Shown here one piece after another: positions 22,363 to 34,189 of a DNA stretch of 64,000 nucleotides. The translations under genes were made by a program, and so were the position numbers. Location of the stretch: positions 9,238,001 through 9,302,000 of the forward strand of contig NC_052613.1 in NCBI RefSeq assembly GCF_016545825.1. Reading direction: 5' to 3'. The DNA comes from Eucalyptus grandis. Its lineage: Eukaryota > Streptophyta > Magnoliopsida > Myrtales > Myrtaceae. Within the stretch, counting starts at the first letter, position 1, and every line of letters begins with the position of its first letter. A model generated the notes under the pieces. The model had not been told where the DNA came from. It saw only the letters and a program-made list of their open reading frames with translations, and ran no database searches.

Positions 22363-23504
22363 TTATAAGGATCGTACCTGAGATAACATTTTTGGAAGCT
22401 TCCGCTTCCTCTTGGGTGATCGCATACACCCTTCCTTGTGCTGGTGGTCTCGAGGATTCCTTGGTAAGTTTGGTCTATGACATTCATTTGTGGGCATCGC
22501 ACCGAGCCAATACTCACTTGCGACCTTTCTTGTGGGCAGTTTCTCTTAAGATGACCTATTTGTCCACAACCATAACATCTCAGTTGCCCATTGCAAGGTC
22601 CTGGGCCATGTCGCCCATCACACCTTCGACACTCTTCATTTCGATAAGGTGCCCTTTCTAAATTTAGGCTACCCCTGCCCTTTCCAAAGTTCCCGAAATT
22701 GCCCTTCTTCTTAGACTCCCAGGTCTGACCTTGACCTATATAGGGTCTCTTACCCTGTCTCACATCACCAAATGACAATGGTCTCTTATTCTTCGAATGT
22801 TCCCTTACCAATTCCTGTTCCACCAACTGTGTCATTTAATAGATTTCATTATAATCTCTTATGTTCAAAGGCACCAGTTGTTTCTTGATATCAATCCTCA
22901 ACCCTTTCAGAAACCTTTTAGCTTTCTCTTCTTGATCCTCAATTAGTCTAGGAGTATATCTAGACAGTTCAGAAAATCTTGCCTCATACTGGTCTAATGT
23001 CAGCTCATTTTGTTCTAGTTGAACAAATTCTGTAATTTTCTTATCCTTAGCACAGTTAGAAAAATGCTTTATGTTGAAAGCTCTCACAAACTCTTCCCAG
23101 TTAACATCAGTACCTGGTGGAAAGATTGTGTCCCTCGAAGCTCTCCACCAAAACTTTGCATTTCCCTCTAGTTGGTACTCTGCCAAAGTTATTTTCTCAG
23201 CATCATTGCAGTCCAACAACCTGAAAATTTGTTCCATTCCATCAATCCAATGTTCCGCCTCCTTAGGACTTCCCATTCCACTGAACTTAGGTGGCTTCAG
23301 CTTCAAAAACTGCTCCACCAGTCCTTGATTACGGCATTCTGCTCCAGGTTGTTGCTGCGCCTGTCTTTCCATCAGATTTCCAATATTGGCTAATGCCCGC
23401 AAGATGTCTTCTATTCGGGGTTCAGCCCTTGCAGCAGAGGCTTCAGCCCTTGATGGATGAGCACTTCCAGCTCGCACCATGACTCTCCTGCAATTTCCAA
23501 GCAT
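22359..23504 (-). pseudogene. Retrotransposon gag with zinc knuckle (inactivated)
   Basis: The capsid-like gag domain lies in the first part (for example PPKFSGMGSPKEAEHWIDGM and NAKFWWRASRD motifs, 23100-23320). A CX2CX4HX4C zinc knuckle (CYGCGQIGHLKRNC, about 22536-22577) follows, as in the nucleocapsid part of Ty3/gypsy gag. An in-frame stop at 22836-22838 separates the two parts, and after the knuckle the frame is lost before the protease. In an intact element gag and pol normally form one polyprotein. Basic and Gly-rich stretches precede the knuckle. Confidence 0.9.
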
Positions 23505-23750
23505 TGCCTCAGGAATAGTCTAAGACTCACTGTCTCCATTCAAAGTAACTACTACTACTACATAAGTAACATATGCATGTTATTGGTACCTAAAGACAAC
23601 TCAAAATAAACTACTGGGATCTACGAGTGAATACTCATCACTCGTTATTCAAAGTTAATCAATTATTTTGTTTTATATCCTATGGTGTGCATTGTCATCA
23701 TATCCCTCAGTTTCCAAGTGAGGCTCCTTATCACTCCACTTATAACCATT

Positions 23751-23762
23751 GCTCTGATACCA
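23751..23762 (-). other. Primer-binding site (initiator methionine tRNA type)
   Basis: The minus strand reads TGGTATCAGAGC, the standard plant retrotransposon site complementary to the 3' end of initiator tRNA-Met. It starts nine bases inside the right (5') LTR, which confirms the element's orientation. Confidence 0.92.
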
Positions 23763-23771
23763 AAAAGGGGC

Positions 23772-26700
23772 TGTGGCACCTTGAAGCGCCTAAGGTCACC
23801 ACAAATTACCAAAGAAGAACCTTAGTTCCTAGGCATTTTTTTTTTTATAACGGTCCCAGCGCATCTTATTTGCGGAAGCATAATCAAGTCCTACCAATTC
23901 TCCCCCCAACAATCGTGATACAATGGACACCACTAAACACCATAAAAAAAGAGAGATAAAGCCAAGACACTTTTATTTATATATTTTGATGGATTTTCTC
24001 GGGTCGGTACAACAAAAGAAAGGCCAAGACTTTTGACTACACTCGGCCATAACCCCAAAAAGAGACAACTCGACCCTCTATGTCGATCATGCAAAATCCT
24101 CCATCTACTAGTGTCGGCTATTGTCCAAAAAGTACCAGCTCCTACTCCTCACGCACGGGCCATCACACCCATCCCGGTGTGTCAGGCGGTGGCGGCGGCA
24201 ACATCCCCCACATCACTCCGTCTCGACGAACGTGAACAGATATGAACTCCTGAATGACCGGGCCCTCAGCCAGGCCCACGTCATACATCACTAATGCACG
24301 AACCCGAATGAACGTCAGACCAGGGATGGTGAGACAGTCGATCTCCAAACACTCGACCTCCGCGTTCGAAGGAAGGCCGTAAAAGATGCCCCGCGTGATA
24401 ATAGGGAGTGATATCTTTCTAATATGAAATGTTGGTCCTCGAAGGGGTGAGTACAGCTACTCAGCAGGTAAAAGATCCAATAGACTACTCAATGCATCAC
24501 ACAATACAACCATAATAATCATAGCATAGTACATGTCATTCATGCATCCAAGCATAACTTACCTTGAAGCCATGCATATGTCATCATACCGCATGTACAT
24601 ACATCCTCATGAAATCATCACCATCATGTCATACATTTACCATCATGCCATAGGTGCACATACATCCATGCACTCACCATCATCATGTCACATATACCAT
24701 CATGCCATAGGTGCACATACATCATGCATTCATGCATACATGTTACCATACCATGCATAATTCAATTTCAATTTCCCAATTTTATTCTTTCATTTTGGGC
24801 CGACACATTTCTCTTTCCCGGGACCAATATTTGCATCCCATATTTATCGCTCGCACCCAACCTGGCATCGCGAGGAACCTCCGGCACACACCTTCGGGCA
24901 TTCGGCACACACACTCCGATCATCTCGTACCCCAACTGGCATCACGAGGTATCCCCCGGCTCACACCTCCGGGCTTCCGATACCCCCACACCCCGGGAAT
25001 CTCGAAACTCCCGAGGACATCCGGCACACACCCTCTGGGCATCCGGCATTTACACTCCCTGGCCGGGCATCCCGACACTCCCGGGGCATCGTCGACTCAC
25101 ACCTCCGACGACCTTCTCATTTATCATAGTTCACATTCACAATTATGGCTCAATTTCAACATGGCATATGATATGATGGCAAACAAGATCATTTTCAGCA
25201 TTTGATTCTTATATGTAGTTCCAATCATCATCATATATGTAGCAAGATCCAATCACTTATGACAACACAATCCATGGGGTCCATACAACTTAGAATAATC
25301 CATACATTATGACTTTTTGAAATTTACCAAATTCTAGCTTGCACAATTTCAGAAAATATATAAATTAAATATCCATATGATCTTCAAAAATTATAAAATC
25401 TGAACATGTGATAGTCAAGACATAAAGGTAGCAACTCCATGAAGAACACATGCCTAAAAGAACTTCACACAAAAAGATATAGCTCACACATTACAGCTTG
25501 CAAAATTCGGACACATCAGATTGCGCAGTTCTTGAAATATTTCAATTTAAATACCCGAATGCCCTTCAAAAATTATGAAATGTTACCAGGTGATAGTCGA
25601 GACTCTAAGGTAGATTTTTCATGAAGACATCCAGGCCAGATTCGTCCTAGATAATTAACTATGGACGGTCGAAGCCCCTGTTCCTAGTACCGAACAGTCC
25701 AGGTTTAGCTATCTCCAAAAAATCAAGGTTTCACCTACTTATATTCCTTCATTTCCTCTGAAATTTTGATATGTTTTGCCTCAAGAGGTCCACTACAACT
25801 TTTATTAAGGAATCTAGGTGAGATTCTCAAAGGATAGTCACTTTATAGTTCACGAAGTCGCTGGAGTCCAGTACAACACTTCCAGATCTATCGTCTTCAA
25901 AGGAAAAATCGTTTCACTAGGCTACACTTGTTCGTTTTACTTCAAATTTGAGTAAGTTAGTCTTCAGGATGTTCTCTAAAACTTTCGTGAATAAGTCAAA
26001 GTGAAATTCTCAGTAGAAAGTGACATGCAACACACAAAACCACCAAGAGATCAACAAAACAGTTTCAGATCTAGCGTTTTCGTAGAGGAAGGGTTTCACC
26101 CCTTAAAACTCAGCAATTTTTTCTTAAATTTTAGTATGTTATACTTTGAGATGTTTTCTAACAATTTCGTGAAGAAGTCAAAGCCAAAATCCGACTCAAA
26201 CCCCGCATGCAAGCCTCTACAACATTCTGGGTCAGGCGGTATACTCGAAAACAGCTTACCACTTCAAAGCAACACACTCAAAGCTTCGGTTTCTTACACC
26301 CTAAACGTCCGAGATTCATCACCATTCAAACACATATGCAAGATACAACATGCAAGAGCAGAATATGGATCCCAACTTGCCTCCAAACCGAGCAAGCACG
26401 AGCACACGGCGGACGACGGATGCACGGCGACGGGCGACGGACGAGCGGGCTTCCTCCTTCGCGCGGCCTCTTCTCTTCTCTCTCGGTTCCTCACTCTCTC
26501 GACAGCCCTCTCTCTCTCTCTCTCTCCCTTATGGTCGACAGCCCCCTAAACTGGTCACCCCTTCCTTTTATTTCCCCTTCAATTCAATCATTAGCCATCA
26601 TTAGGAGCCACCAAAAATGACCAATAGGTGAAGCCCTCTTTTTGCCACTTGACAACTCCCATGCATGATGGGCTTGAAGATTGGGCCGGCCCCTCCCCCT

Positions 26701-27109
26701 TGTGGTCGACGACAGCCTTCTTCATGGGCTTCATGGGCCAAGCCAATTTGGCCCACTTTAGGTCCAATACCTTTGGGCCTAAAGTTCAATCCTAATAAAT
26801 CCCAATTTCACTTTTTAATAATTCATTTTTAATTCTCTCTTTTATAGATTTCAAATTCTCAATTTCATATGGCCATAAATCTTGTAACATTTAAACTATA
26901 GGGATCAAATCTATGAGGTGCATAGCCAAAAACAATTTTTCTTATCAACTCATCCTATAATACTAATTTTAATAACTCATGAATACAAGATACATAACGC
27001 TTGGTCTTAAAAGAAAACCAATGGCTAAAGCATAAACCAAATGTAATTTCATTACCTAATCATAGGCTCTAATACATCTAGAGGTTGTCTTGAATTTTGG
27101 GATGCCACA
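23772..27109 (-). repeat. 5' LTR of the retrotransposon (right copy)
   Basis: The 3338-base LTR is collinear with 15621-18952. The candidate TATA motif is TATAAAAG on the minus strand at 26839-26846, at the same relative place as in the other LTR. The two copies were identical at insertion, so their visible but modest divergence indicates an insertion that is not very recent yet much younger than the surrounding TIR elements. Confidence 0.95.
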
Positions 27110-27114
27110 GGTAA

Positions 27115-28581
27115 CGACACCGAGGCGTGGCCAGAGATGGAGTTCAACGCCTTTGGTCATATCAAAGTTTTGATTAAACTCACTTGCCTTAATAAGATAA
27201 TAACATAGGCACGATCGATAATAAGAGTCTTTTTGTAGCTTGCTAGTTTTTAGTTGTGTGACTTGCTGATAAGTTTTTTTTTTATAAAAAAAATATTTGG
27301 CAGATAAGTGGTTTTGTTAAATAAACTGAAAAGGTTGTAGCTAGTTTTGTTACAAAGCTTGTTGCTTATCTATTACATTTATTTGTTATTCCAAAATTGC
27401 CGCTTGGATTACTTTTGTTGATTAAATCTAATCTAATTTTGATTATATGATTTTATTACTTTAATATGACATCTTGAGGTTTTGTGAATTATTCAGTTTA
27501 TTTTTCATGGAAGATATGTCCATGTCTTTAAGGGAAATTATGCATCGATAAAAAGATAGCAAAAGAATCCTATTAATCAAGAAAGATTATATTATGCTTC
27601 GACTTGTAATGTAAGTATATCAATTTACCATATTGTGCATGAAGTGACATTTGTAATACTTTATATTGCTTTACAATATTTTTTTTTCTTCAAACAGATA
27701 ATTGTTGAGGGTTTGTGCAATGGGTTGAAGATTATATTGAGGAATGCCGGATTTATTCACCCAAAAATGTGGACAAAGACAATTTTGGAGAGGCATCAAG
27801 CGAAAATGAAGAATTGGCAATCATTAAGGAGATTTGACATTAATTAGAAGAAAAATAGGCTTTATTATGTTAATAATAATATTATATGGAGTTATCATAT
27901 CTTATCTTATTGGAATTGTGATATCCATATTACTATATAGGTAATTGTAGAAGTCAATTTTGATGGTTGTGTAGAACTTGTTCTATTATGATTTTAAAGA
28001 AACTTATGAATGTTTATCTTTTTTGATGCAAATATGTAGAGATAATCAATCATTATTTGGCATTGGCTCGACTGATTTCGATTCCATTAGCTAGTTAAAT
28101 CTAACTCAAGTTCGAAATTGGTACTATATCGGGTTGACTCAATTTGATTACCCTATTAATATCCACAACAGGAAAATGACTTGAAACAAAAGAGAGCGAG
28201 CAGAGAAACCTTGACAAAGAAAAGTTTAGTGGCAATTAAGATATGGAAACCATGTTTGATAATCAAATTAAACCAATCTACCTTTTGTAATGGATTTGCA
28301 AGCACAAATAGAGCAATGCTTGTTATGTGATATTACTAGCTGCAAGAACTGGAATCAAACTCTTCATGAAATTGATTGCCTAGCTCGTATATGTTTTTTA
28401 GGAGTCAACACAATTTCATACAAGGTTGGTTGCTTATGAAATCTCTCCTCAAATACAAAAAGAATCACGGTACCCTTAATTAATTGTTCACCTAGATTAG
28501 TATATACTCTCGAGAGCCAAGCGGTCAAACCATTAGATACACAATAGTCGATCTGGTCAGCTATCCTAATACAGCTTAATC
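27115..28581. other. Intergenic DNA between retrotransposon and receptor-kinase remnant
   Basis: Mostly AT-rich. The only item of note is a possible terminal exon on the plus strand (27698-27847, listed separately). The remainder, 27848-28581, shows nothing I can name. Confidence 0.4.
27698..27847 (+). pseudogene. Candidate orphan terminal exon, unknown protein
   Basis: A pyrimidine-rich tract and CAG acceptor (...tttttttcttcaaacag) precede an open frame of 49 codons and a stop. The peptide starts IIVEGLCNGLKIILRNAGFI, goes on through PKMWTKTILERHQAKMKN, and is basic with no low-complexity bias, so it looks like real coding sequence. I do not recognise the family. No upstream exon could be found between here and the retrotransposon, so it is either a remnant or the tail of a gene cut by that insertion. 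Confidence 0.35.
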
Positions 28582-28966
28582 AATTGGCTCGTCCATCCTC
28601 TAAGTAAGGCTTGAGACTAGGTTTCTCAAAATCCATCATCCTATTGTTGAATACATGAAAGAGGAGATCGCATGCTTGCTAGGATGATGGCCTCACATGT
28701 GGGGTAGTTTTTGTTTACCATAGTGTAATTTTGAACACTTGAAAAGCTATATTCTTTTTCCTACTAAAAGCGGCTTCAATGGGGTCTATTAACTCTTCCA
28801 AAGCCAAACCATGTATCTCAATATGTGTCTCCACCCATTTGACCATGTCAATATCTAAACTGAAAGATGCATTTGTTGGGATTTTCCCGCTGACAAGCTC
28901 CATCAGCTCAATTTTCATATTATAAACATCACTTTGCTCAGTTGCTTTCAAGGAATATGCATACTA
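28582..28966 (-). pseudogene. LRR receptor-like kinase (GASSHO-type) C-terminal fragment
   Basis: The minus strand encodes the last part of a receptor-kinase domain: YAYSLKATEQSDVYNMKIEL (subdomain VIII-IX region), LMELVSGKIPTNASFSLDID, WVETHIEIHGLALEELIDP, and, after an in-frame TAA at 28715-28717, TKTTPHVRPSS, a TAG, then QACDLLFHVFNNRMMDFEKP and a final stop at 28582-28584. The wording matches the C terminus of GSO1/GSO2-like LRR kinases. All pieces stay in one frame apart from the two internal stops. The invariant Asp-Val-Tyr of subdomain IX is present, but the expected Gly after DVYNM is replaced. No LRR, transmembrane or ATP-binding part is nearby. The fragment begins at an AG acceptor-like site near 28967, so it may be a single exon of a lost gene. 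Confidence 0.75.
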
Positions 28967-29696
28967 TGAGAGAAACTAAAGCAGCAAGTAAGAAGAGCTT
29001 ATACTATTTTTCCATGTATTAGGGAGAATAAAAATTTAGATTGGAACAAAACGGCAAAGACCAAGGAAGCATTAATTTTTTAAGTACTCGGAGCAATGTA
29101 GCCATACGACCCTGCAAACCACGAATTGGACTCAGTGTCTAGTGATTTATAATTCTGATTTCGCGGAGAGTTTAGTTCATATAAGTTGATCCACAAAAAT
29201 AGCACAAACTTCCTAAAGTGAACAAGAGTAGAGTAAGGATTCTTACCTTATATAGGAGAGAATTTGGTTGCGAACGCACGTCAAAATTGGGTAAGGACAA
29301 ACCTAAATTTGTCTAGTGAAGAAATGCGTGACAAATAATTATTACCAATATGCTCTCTAATAGGCAAAATTGAGTACATATTAAGTATGAATTGTAAGAA
29401 ACTACTCTCATCATGCAAAAATAGAAGAACTAAGAATCCTACTTTTTATTGATGTCATAAAACACCATCAACTAATGGTTGTTGTCTTCATCTACCAAAA
29501 AAAAAAAAAGACGAATTTCAAACCATAAGGATTAGTCAAAACTACAAGATGAAAAAAAATGGTGTACATTCTTACAATATGCCATGTACAACATTAAATA
29601 CAATCATATTAGAGCCACAAAAAGGAAAGAAAAGGTTTTTCTCATATCACGCATCTAGTTTGCGGTGCATTTTGTGCATGATGATTAATTTCTCTT
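28967..29696. other. AT-rich spacer
   Basis: I see no gene. A 13-base A run near 29497 follows 'catctacc', which resembles a retroposon tail, but no target duplication is visible. Confidence 0.35.
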
Positions 29697-30347
29697 TTAC
29701 TTCTCACCAGCACGTCTTCTTTGAAGATGATCAAGTATTTGAATTCTACAATTTACTGCATATTTAGATTCATCATTTTCCAGCAAAGAATTAACATCAT
29801 CTTTACCCATGAAAGATTGCATTTTGTCCATAGTACGAGAGCAAAGATCCATTAATGTTATAGTTGTGATCTTCTCCATAACATCATGATTCGCACTAAT
29901 GTTCATAATACCGAAAACTAATTGCATTAATCTCTTTAAGCGGAAATCTTTGACTTTCTTGTGTTACAAGAGTTTTCTCCAATATCATTTTAGTGACTAC
30001 TTTGTTTCACAGTTTTTGTCCACCTTTGTAAAATATATTATGATGGAATGCTTGTAACATTTACAACATGTGTCAAGATACATAAAGTATGACTACACAA
30101 GCATCCTTGCATTACATATAATGGTAGAATTGTCCAGACAAAAATGGACATTATACTTTTTTTACTACTTTCAACTCCCAATATATAAGCGTGTAACAGT
30201 CTATCAGTTTCAGATTGAAGAACATGTCCAGACAAAGAATGCAATAACTCATCCTTAAAATTTCTATACATGACATAGGTGTAGATATGTGTAATATGTT
30301 TTAATATTTTATTATTTTTAATCATAATCCACGACATTCCTCGAGCA

Positions 30348-31106
30348 TACTTTGGGGGTTAATTCCAAAAAAAAGCACCAACTTTAGGTCAATGGACAAA
30401 TCTGGCCAAAACTTTTTTTTGTCTCATAAAAAAGCACAAACTTTAGGTCGAGGGACAAATCTGGCCGAACGTTTGTTTGTCTCATAAAAAAGCACAAACT
30501 TTAGATTAAGTGACAATTTTGGCCCAAATTTTTTTGTTTGGAAAAAAATCATCAACTTTCACTTAAATCCTAAATCGGCCACCCTTAACTTATATTCATT
30601 GATTGTCCTTAATCCATGTGCACTTGTTGACTAACACCATCCATTTTCTTCTTATTTGAGCCATAGCTTGAAGAATAACAATAAAACTATGCAATTTCCT
30701 ATACTTCACTAGCAAGTAAAAAATCTCGCGATTGAATTTCTCTCGCTAGACTTTATTGTTTTGTCGTAATATGAAAGCGTAGATCACCTTTGTTAAGAGA
30801 AACCATGGATGAGATCTACCAACCTCACAGCTAGAACATTTTCTCTTGAAATAAGGTTAACTTCAAATAGAAAGTTAATGGTAAGGGTTAGATTTTGAAT
30901 AAGAGTGAAAGTTTGTTATTTTTTATGAGACAAAACAAAAATGGGGCCAGAATTGTCACTTAATCTAAAGTTTGTGCTTTTTTACGAGACAAAAAAAAGT
31001 TCGGGCCAGATTTGTCCCTCGACCTAAAGTTTGTGCTTTTTTATGAGACAAAAAAAAGTTTTGGCATTGACCTAAAGTTGGTGCTTTTTTTTGGAATTAG
31101 CCCCAA
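30348..31106. mobile_element. TIR element with three ~60-base subrepeats per arm, inside the FAR1-related pseudogene
   Basis: The ends ggggttaattcc (left) and ggaattagcccc (right) are inverted. Each arm holds three tandem versions of 'aaaaagcacaaactttaggtc' followed by 'gacaaatctggcc', in opposite orientation on the two sides (30360-30545 and 30905-31090). The interior is about 330 bases and non-coding. Coding similarity to FAR1-related proteins stops on one side (...MRNFEAIDNF) and resumes on the other, which dates the insertion after the birth of the pseudogene locus. No clear target duplication was found. Confidence 0.7.
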
Positions 31107-32191
31107 AATTATCAATAGCTTCAAAGTTGCGCATTTTTTCTGCTTGCTTTTCATAATGATTGACAAATTCAGACAAAGTGGTAGTCTTACATACCATATC
31201 TTGAAAGATGTTATTAGTGCTTTCACTTCTTTGAGTGGATATAATTCCTGCGGAAAAAGTATTTCGACCAAACGTAGGATATCATTTATGACGTAGGCGA
31301 CACATATTATCCAATTACTTGTTATCCTCCAAAATCCACTCGTGACGCATAGTTTTCAAAATGTTTTCTATTTCAAATTCTTATTCGCATTTATACAAAA
31401 GTTTATTCCAATTTTTATCACGAAAACTTTGCTTTCCAAAAATATATGCAATATGATGCGTATCATTTTTCCCAATATACCATACACATAAACGATGATT
31501 AGTGTTTAGAAGAACTATTTTAATGGCATTTTCTATTACATGATCTTGATAAGTGAAAATAGTATTTGGTACTTATTACCCATTACCTTTAAAAAGGATT
31601 GAAAAACCCGCATAAAAGAAGTAATTGTTTCATTCAACAAAAATGTACAGCCAAATATAATATTTTTCCAATGATAATTTAAGCTAACAAAATATGCAAA
31701 TATCATATAATATTTATTTGTATGGTAAGTAGTATCAAAATATCGCATGTCTAAACTTTCATAAACCAGCTTAGATACACCATCAGACAAAAAAAATTGG
31801 TCAATTTTTGCTCCTAATCCAACCAAAATGTTTAAGAAAAATTACTTCCATTTAATTGTAAGCAATTAAAATAGTTAATAAGAATTTGACAATCCCCCAC
31901 ATTAATCAAGTCCATTTTCTTATTCCATATCACAAAACCAACATTCTATTGTCCTCTCGCTTCACTACTAAGGTACGAATACTTTTTAGTAGCCCCTTAA
32001 ACCAACTCCAACAAAAGAAGTCAAAATACTTCCATTATTATTTGTTATATGCCAATATGATCGTATTAAGTGCTTTTGTTTATTATTAACAAAATTATGA
32101 TTATAAATCTTCTCAAATTTGACAGTTACCCAAACTCCCAATTCAATTTTGAATTTAATGCAAGCCTTACATTCGATTCTTTTCGCAATCC

Positions 32192-32207
32192 TATATATAT
32201 ATATATA

Positions 32208-32244
<37 letters not shown>
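32192..32244. repeat. Compound (TA)n(TC)n microsatellite
   Basis: About 9 TA units run straight into about 17 TC/CT units. The tract lies inside the FAR1-related pseudogene and is translated there as alternating Arg-Glu and Ile-Tyr, an obvious expansion artefact. Confidence 0.9.
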
Positions 32245-32247
<3 letters not shown>

Positions 32248-32470
32248 TTCATGAGGTAGAATTTGTGAATAATGTTCTTCACAATTACACAAAAATGTGC
32301 ATATTCACAATATTCATTTACTATTGTTTGCTTTTTGTCTTTTTCGCACTCTATATCCTTTACAAATTGCATATGCATTGTATGTATTCTACGCTTCGTT
32401 TTAATTAGCAAATGTCATACCAATTCTAAATTCAAAATCTTTATCAACATTGTGGATGATGATATTATCC

Positions 32471-34189
32471 TTTGTAGCTTCTATAAGTTTTTTTTTTTTT
32501 TATTATAAAAAAACTCATAATTTAGAGAATAAAGATAAATTCAAAACAAACTTAAATTCTAAAGAGATAAATCATACTTATTTATCTTGAGAACAAGTAG
32601 AATTAGCTACCATAAGGTCTAGAAATTACCTATTAAATATCAGTAAATATGTAAGTTAGTACAAAAGTGTTTATGTCTGCATAATTTATTTTAGTTATGA
32701 TAGTAAATTTTTGTGTGTACATAGTTTATTTCAGTCATGATAAATTGCAAGTGGGTTTCATGAAAGCCATAGATGTAAAATACTATTCACATCACATTTT
32801 TTGAATACCTGCTTCTAACCTAGTCCCACGGCGACGACCTCAAGGCCATTCCCTTATAATCCTAAAAATAATAGAGGTTCTTTTAAGCCAGACTAAAATT
32901 TAAAAAAAGAAAGAAATGAATCATCGAGAAGATAACAATACCTGCTATTTTTATCTTAAGAATTGCATCTAACTATGTTAGAGCACCTCACCATTTTTGA
33001 AACTAAAGTAGAAGAAAAGGTTGAGATACAACATATGAGTTAAAGCATTTACAATATGTACATAGAGGAGAATAATTTATTTACACCTTGAGAATACCTG
33101 GTCAATAAGCTCATCATTTGTCATTCTAATACCATTATCTTTGAAATCTCAAATATCATCATCTGCATCCTATGAATTCCTCAATTATTATAAAATAAAA
33201 TCATATTCATCTATAATCCATAATAGACTTACATTATCATGATGTTTCCATTGTTAGGATTTGGTTTAATTCTTATATCCAAATCACAAATATCTCCAAA
33301 AAGAAGGCTTAGTAACATTCAATAATCTCAACTTATCAATGGCATCAATAACATTGCTGATAGAGGGAAAAAATGGAAACCAATTTCAGCCATAAATCAA
33401 CAAATAAAGGCAAAGCTTAAATTTTTCATCTAGACTATAGAAGTCGTTTCATGTAGAAATGAAGATGAATGTGTGAGTGAAATGCTCACCTGACATGCTC
33501 TTGAAGAAACACTTCATTGTGGCTATATAAACTGTAGATAACCAAATCCAATAGATGATTGACATGCAAAAAATGCAAAGTTTATATTTATCAGCATAAA
33601 AGTAGAGGTACAGTTCTAAACGATTGTAATATAATGTAGAAGTCATATTGAGATCACATGTTCTTCAAAACAATCAACCAACCATAACACCTTTTAGAGC
33701 AAATCCTCGTGTACTAAAATTGTCATTTTAAATTGTTCTACGTGCCAATCTCCTTCAATATTCCACAATGTTCAGCAACAATCACTTAAAAAAAGTAATA
33801 AAGCTTCCATTTTCAATAATCCATTATGTTCTCAATTGCCATCAATAAAAGTAGCAGCATAAAAGTGCTTACGGGAAATGAGAGTCTTTGCCCTGGTTTA
33901 CAACAATATCCAATCCCCGATATTGCCAACAACTTCTAGCTCAACCTTCGGTAATTGGTTGACTTAATATTAGAGCTTTACTCACTCCGCATTCACGAGT
34001 TTTATTTTCTTCAATACTAGAAATGGTTTCTTCAACAGCACTTTCAAGCCTGTTAATTCATGATAGACAAGAAAGTGTAGACTTCTTGAACAAAAACCCT
34101 TATATAACAAACTTAAGTTTTGGTACATGAAGACAAAAGAATCAAGAGAGGATTGAAATCTTGAAAATAAATTGAAAAGCCACGGATAG
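32471..34189. other. AT-rich intergenic DNA
   Basis: No gene, RNA or clear repeat can be named. It could contain unrecognised upstream remnants of the FAR1-related pseudogene. Open frames are short and AT-driven. Confidence 0.4.

Larger units (their letters stand above)
15616..27114 (-). mobile_element. Complete Ty3/gypsy chromovirus (Tekay/Del-type) LTR retrotransposon
   Basis: The element proper is 15621-27109 (11,489 bases), flanked by the 5-base target duplication GGTAA (15616-15620 and 27110-27114). Both LTRs begin TGTGG and end CCACA. The internal region (18953-23771) reads on the minus strand in the order primer site, gag, protease, reverse transcriptase, RNase H, integrase, chromodomain, polypurine tract. 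Integrase after RT places it in Ty3/gypsy. The C-terminal chromodomain-like segment, the very long LTRs and the gag sequence point to the Tekay (Del) chromovirus lineage. All coding parts contain stops or frame changes, so this copy cannot make its own proteins, although both ends are structurally intact. Confidence 0.95.
29697..32470 (-). pseudogene. FAR1-related (FRS/FHY3-type) pseudogene, split by a TIR element
   Basis: The order on the minus strand follows the FAR1-related family, domesticated Mutator transposases acting as transcription factors. First is an N-terminal FAR1 DNA-binding region (NTYNAYAICKGYRVRKRQK near 32355-32410; RIECKACIKFKIELGVWVTV near 32080-32190). Next is a MULE transposase domain (MRYFDTTYHTNKYYMIFAYF, IIFGCTFLLNETITSFMRVF at 31536-31826, then TFSAGIISTQRSESTNNIFQ near 31230). 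Last is a SWIM-type zinc finger zone (GCLCSHTLCILTHVVNV near 30060-30110) and a C-terminal tail (29697-29927). Stops and frame changes are frequent. A (TA)n(TC)n tract separates the halves of the DNA-binding region, and a subrepeat-rich element (30348-31106) sits between the transposase and SWIM parts. It could alternatively be an old MULE transposase gene; I cannot separate the two by eye. Confidence 0.8.
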
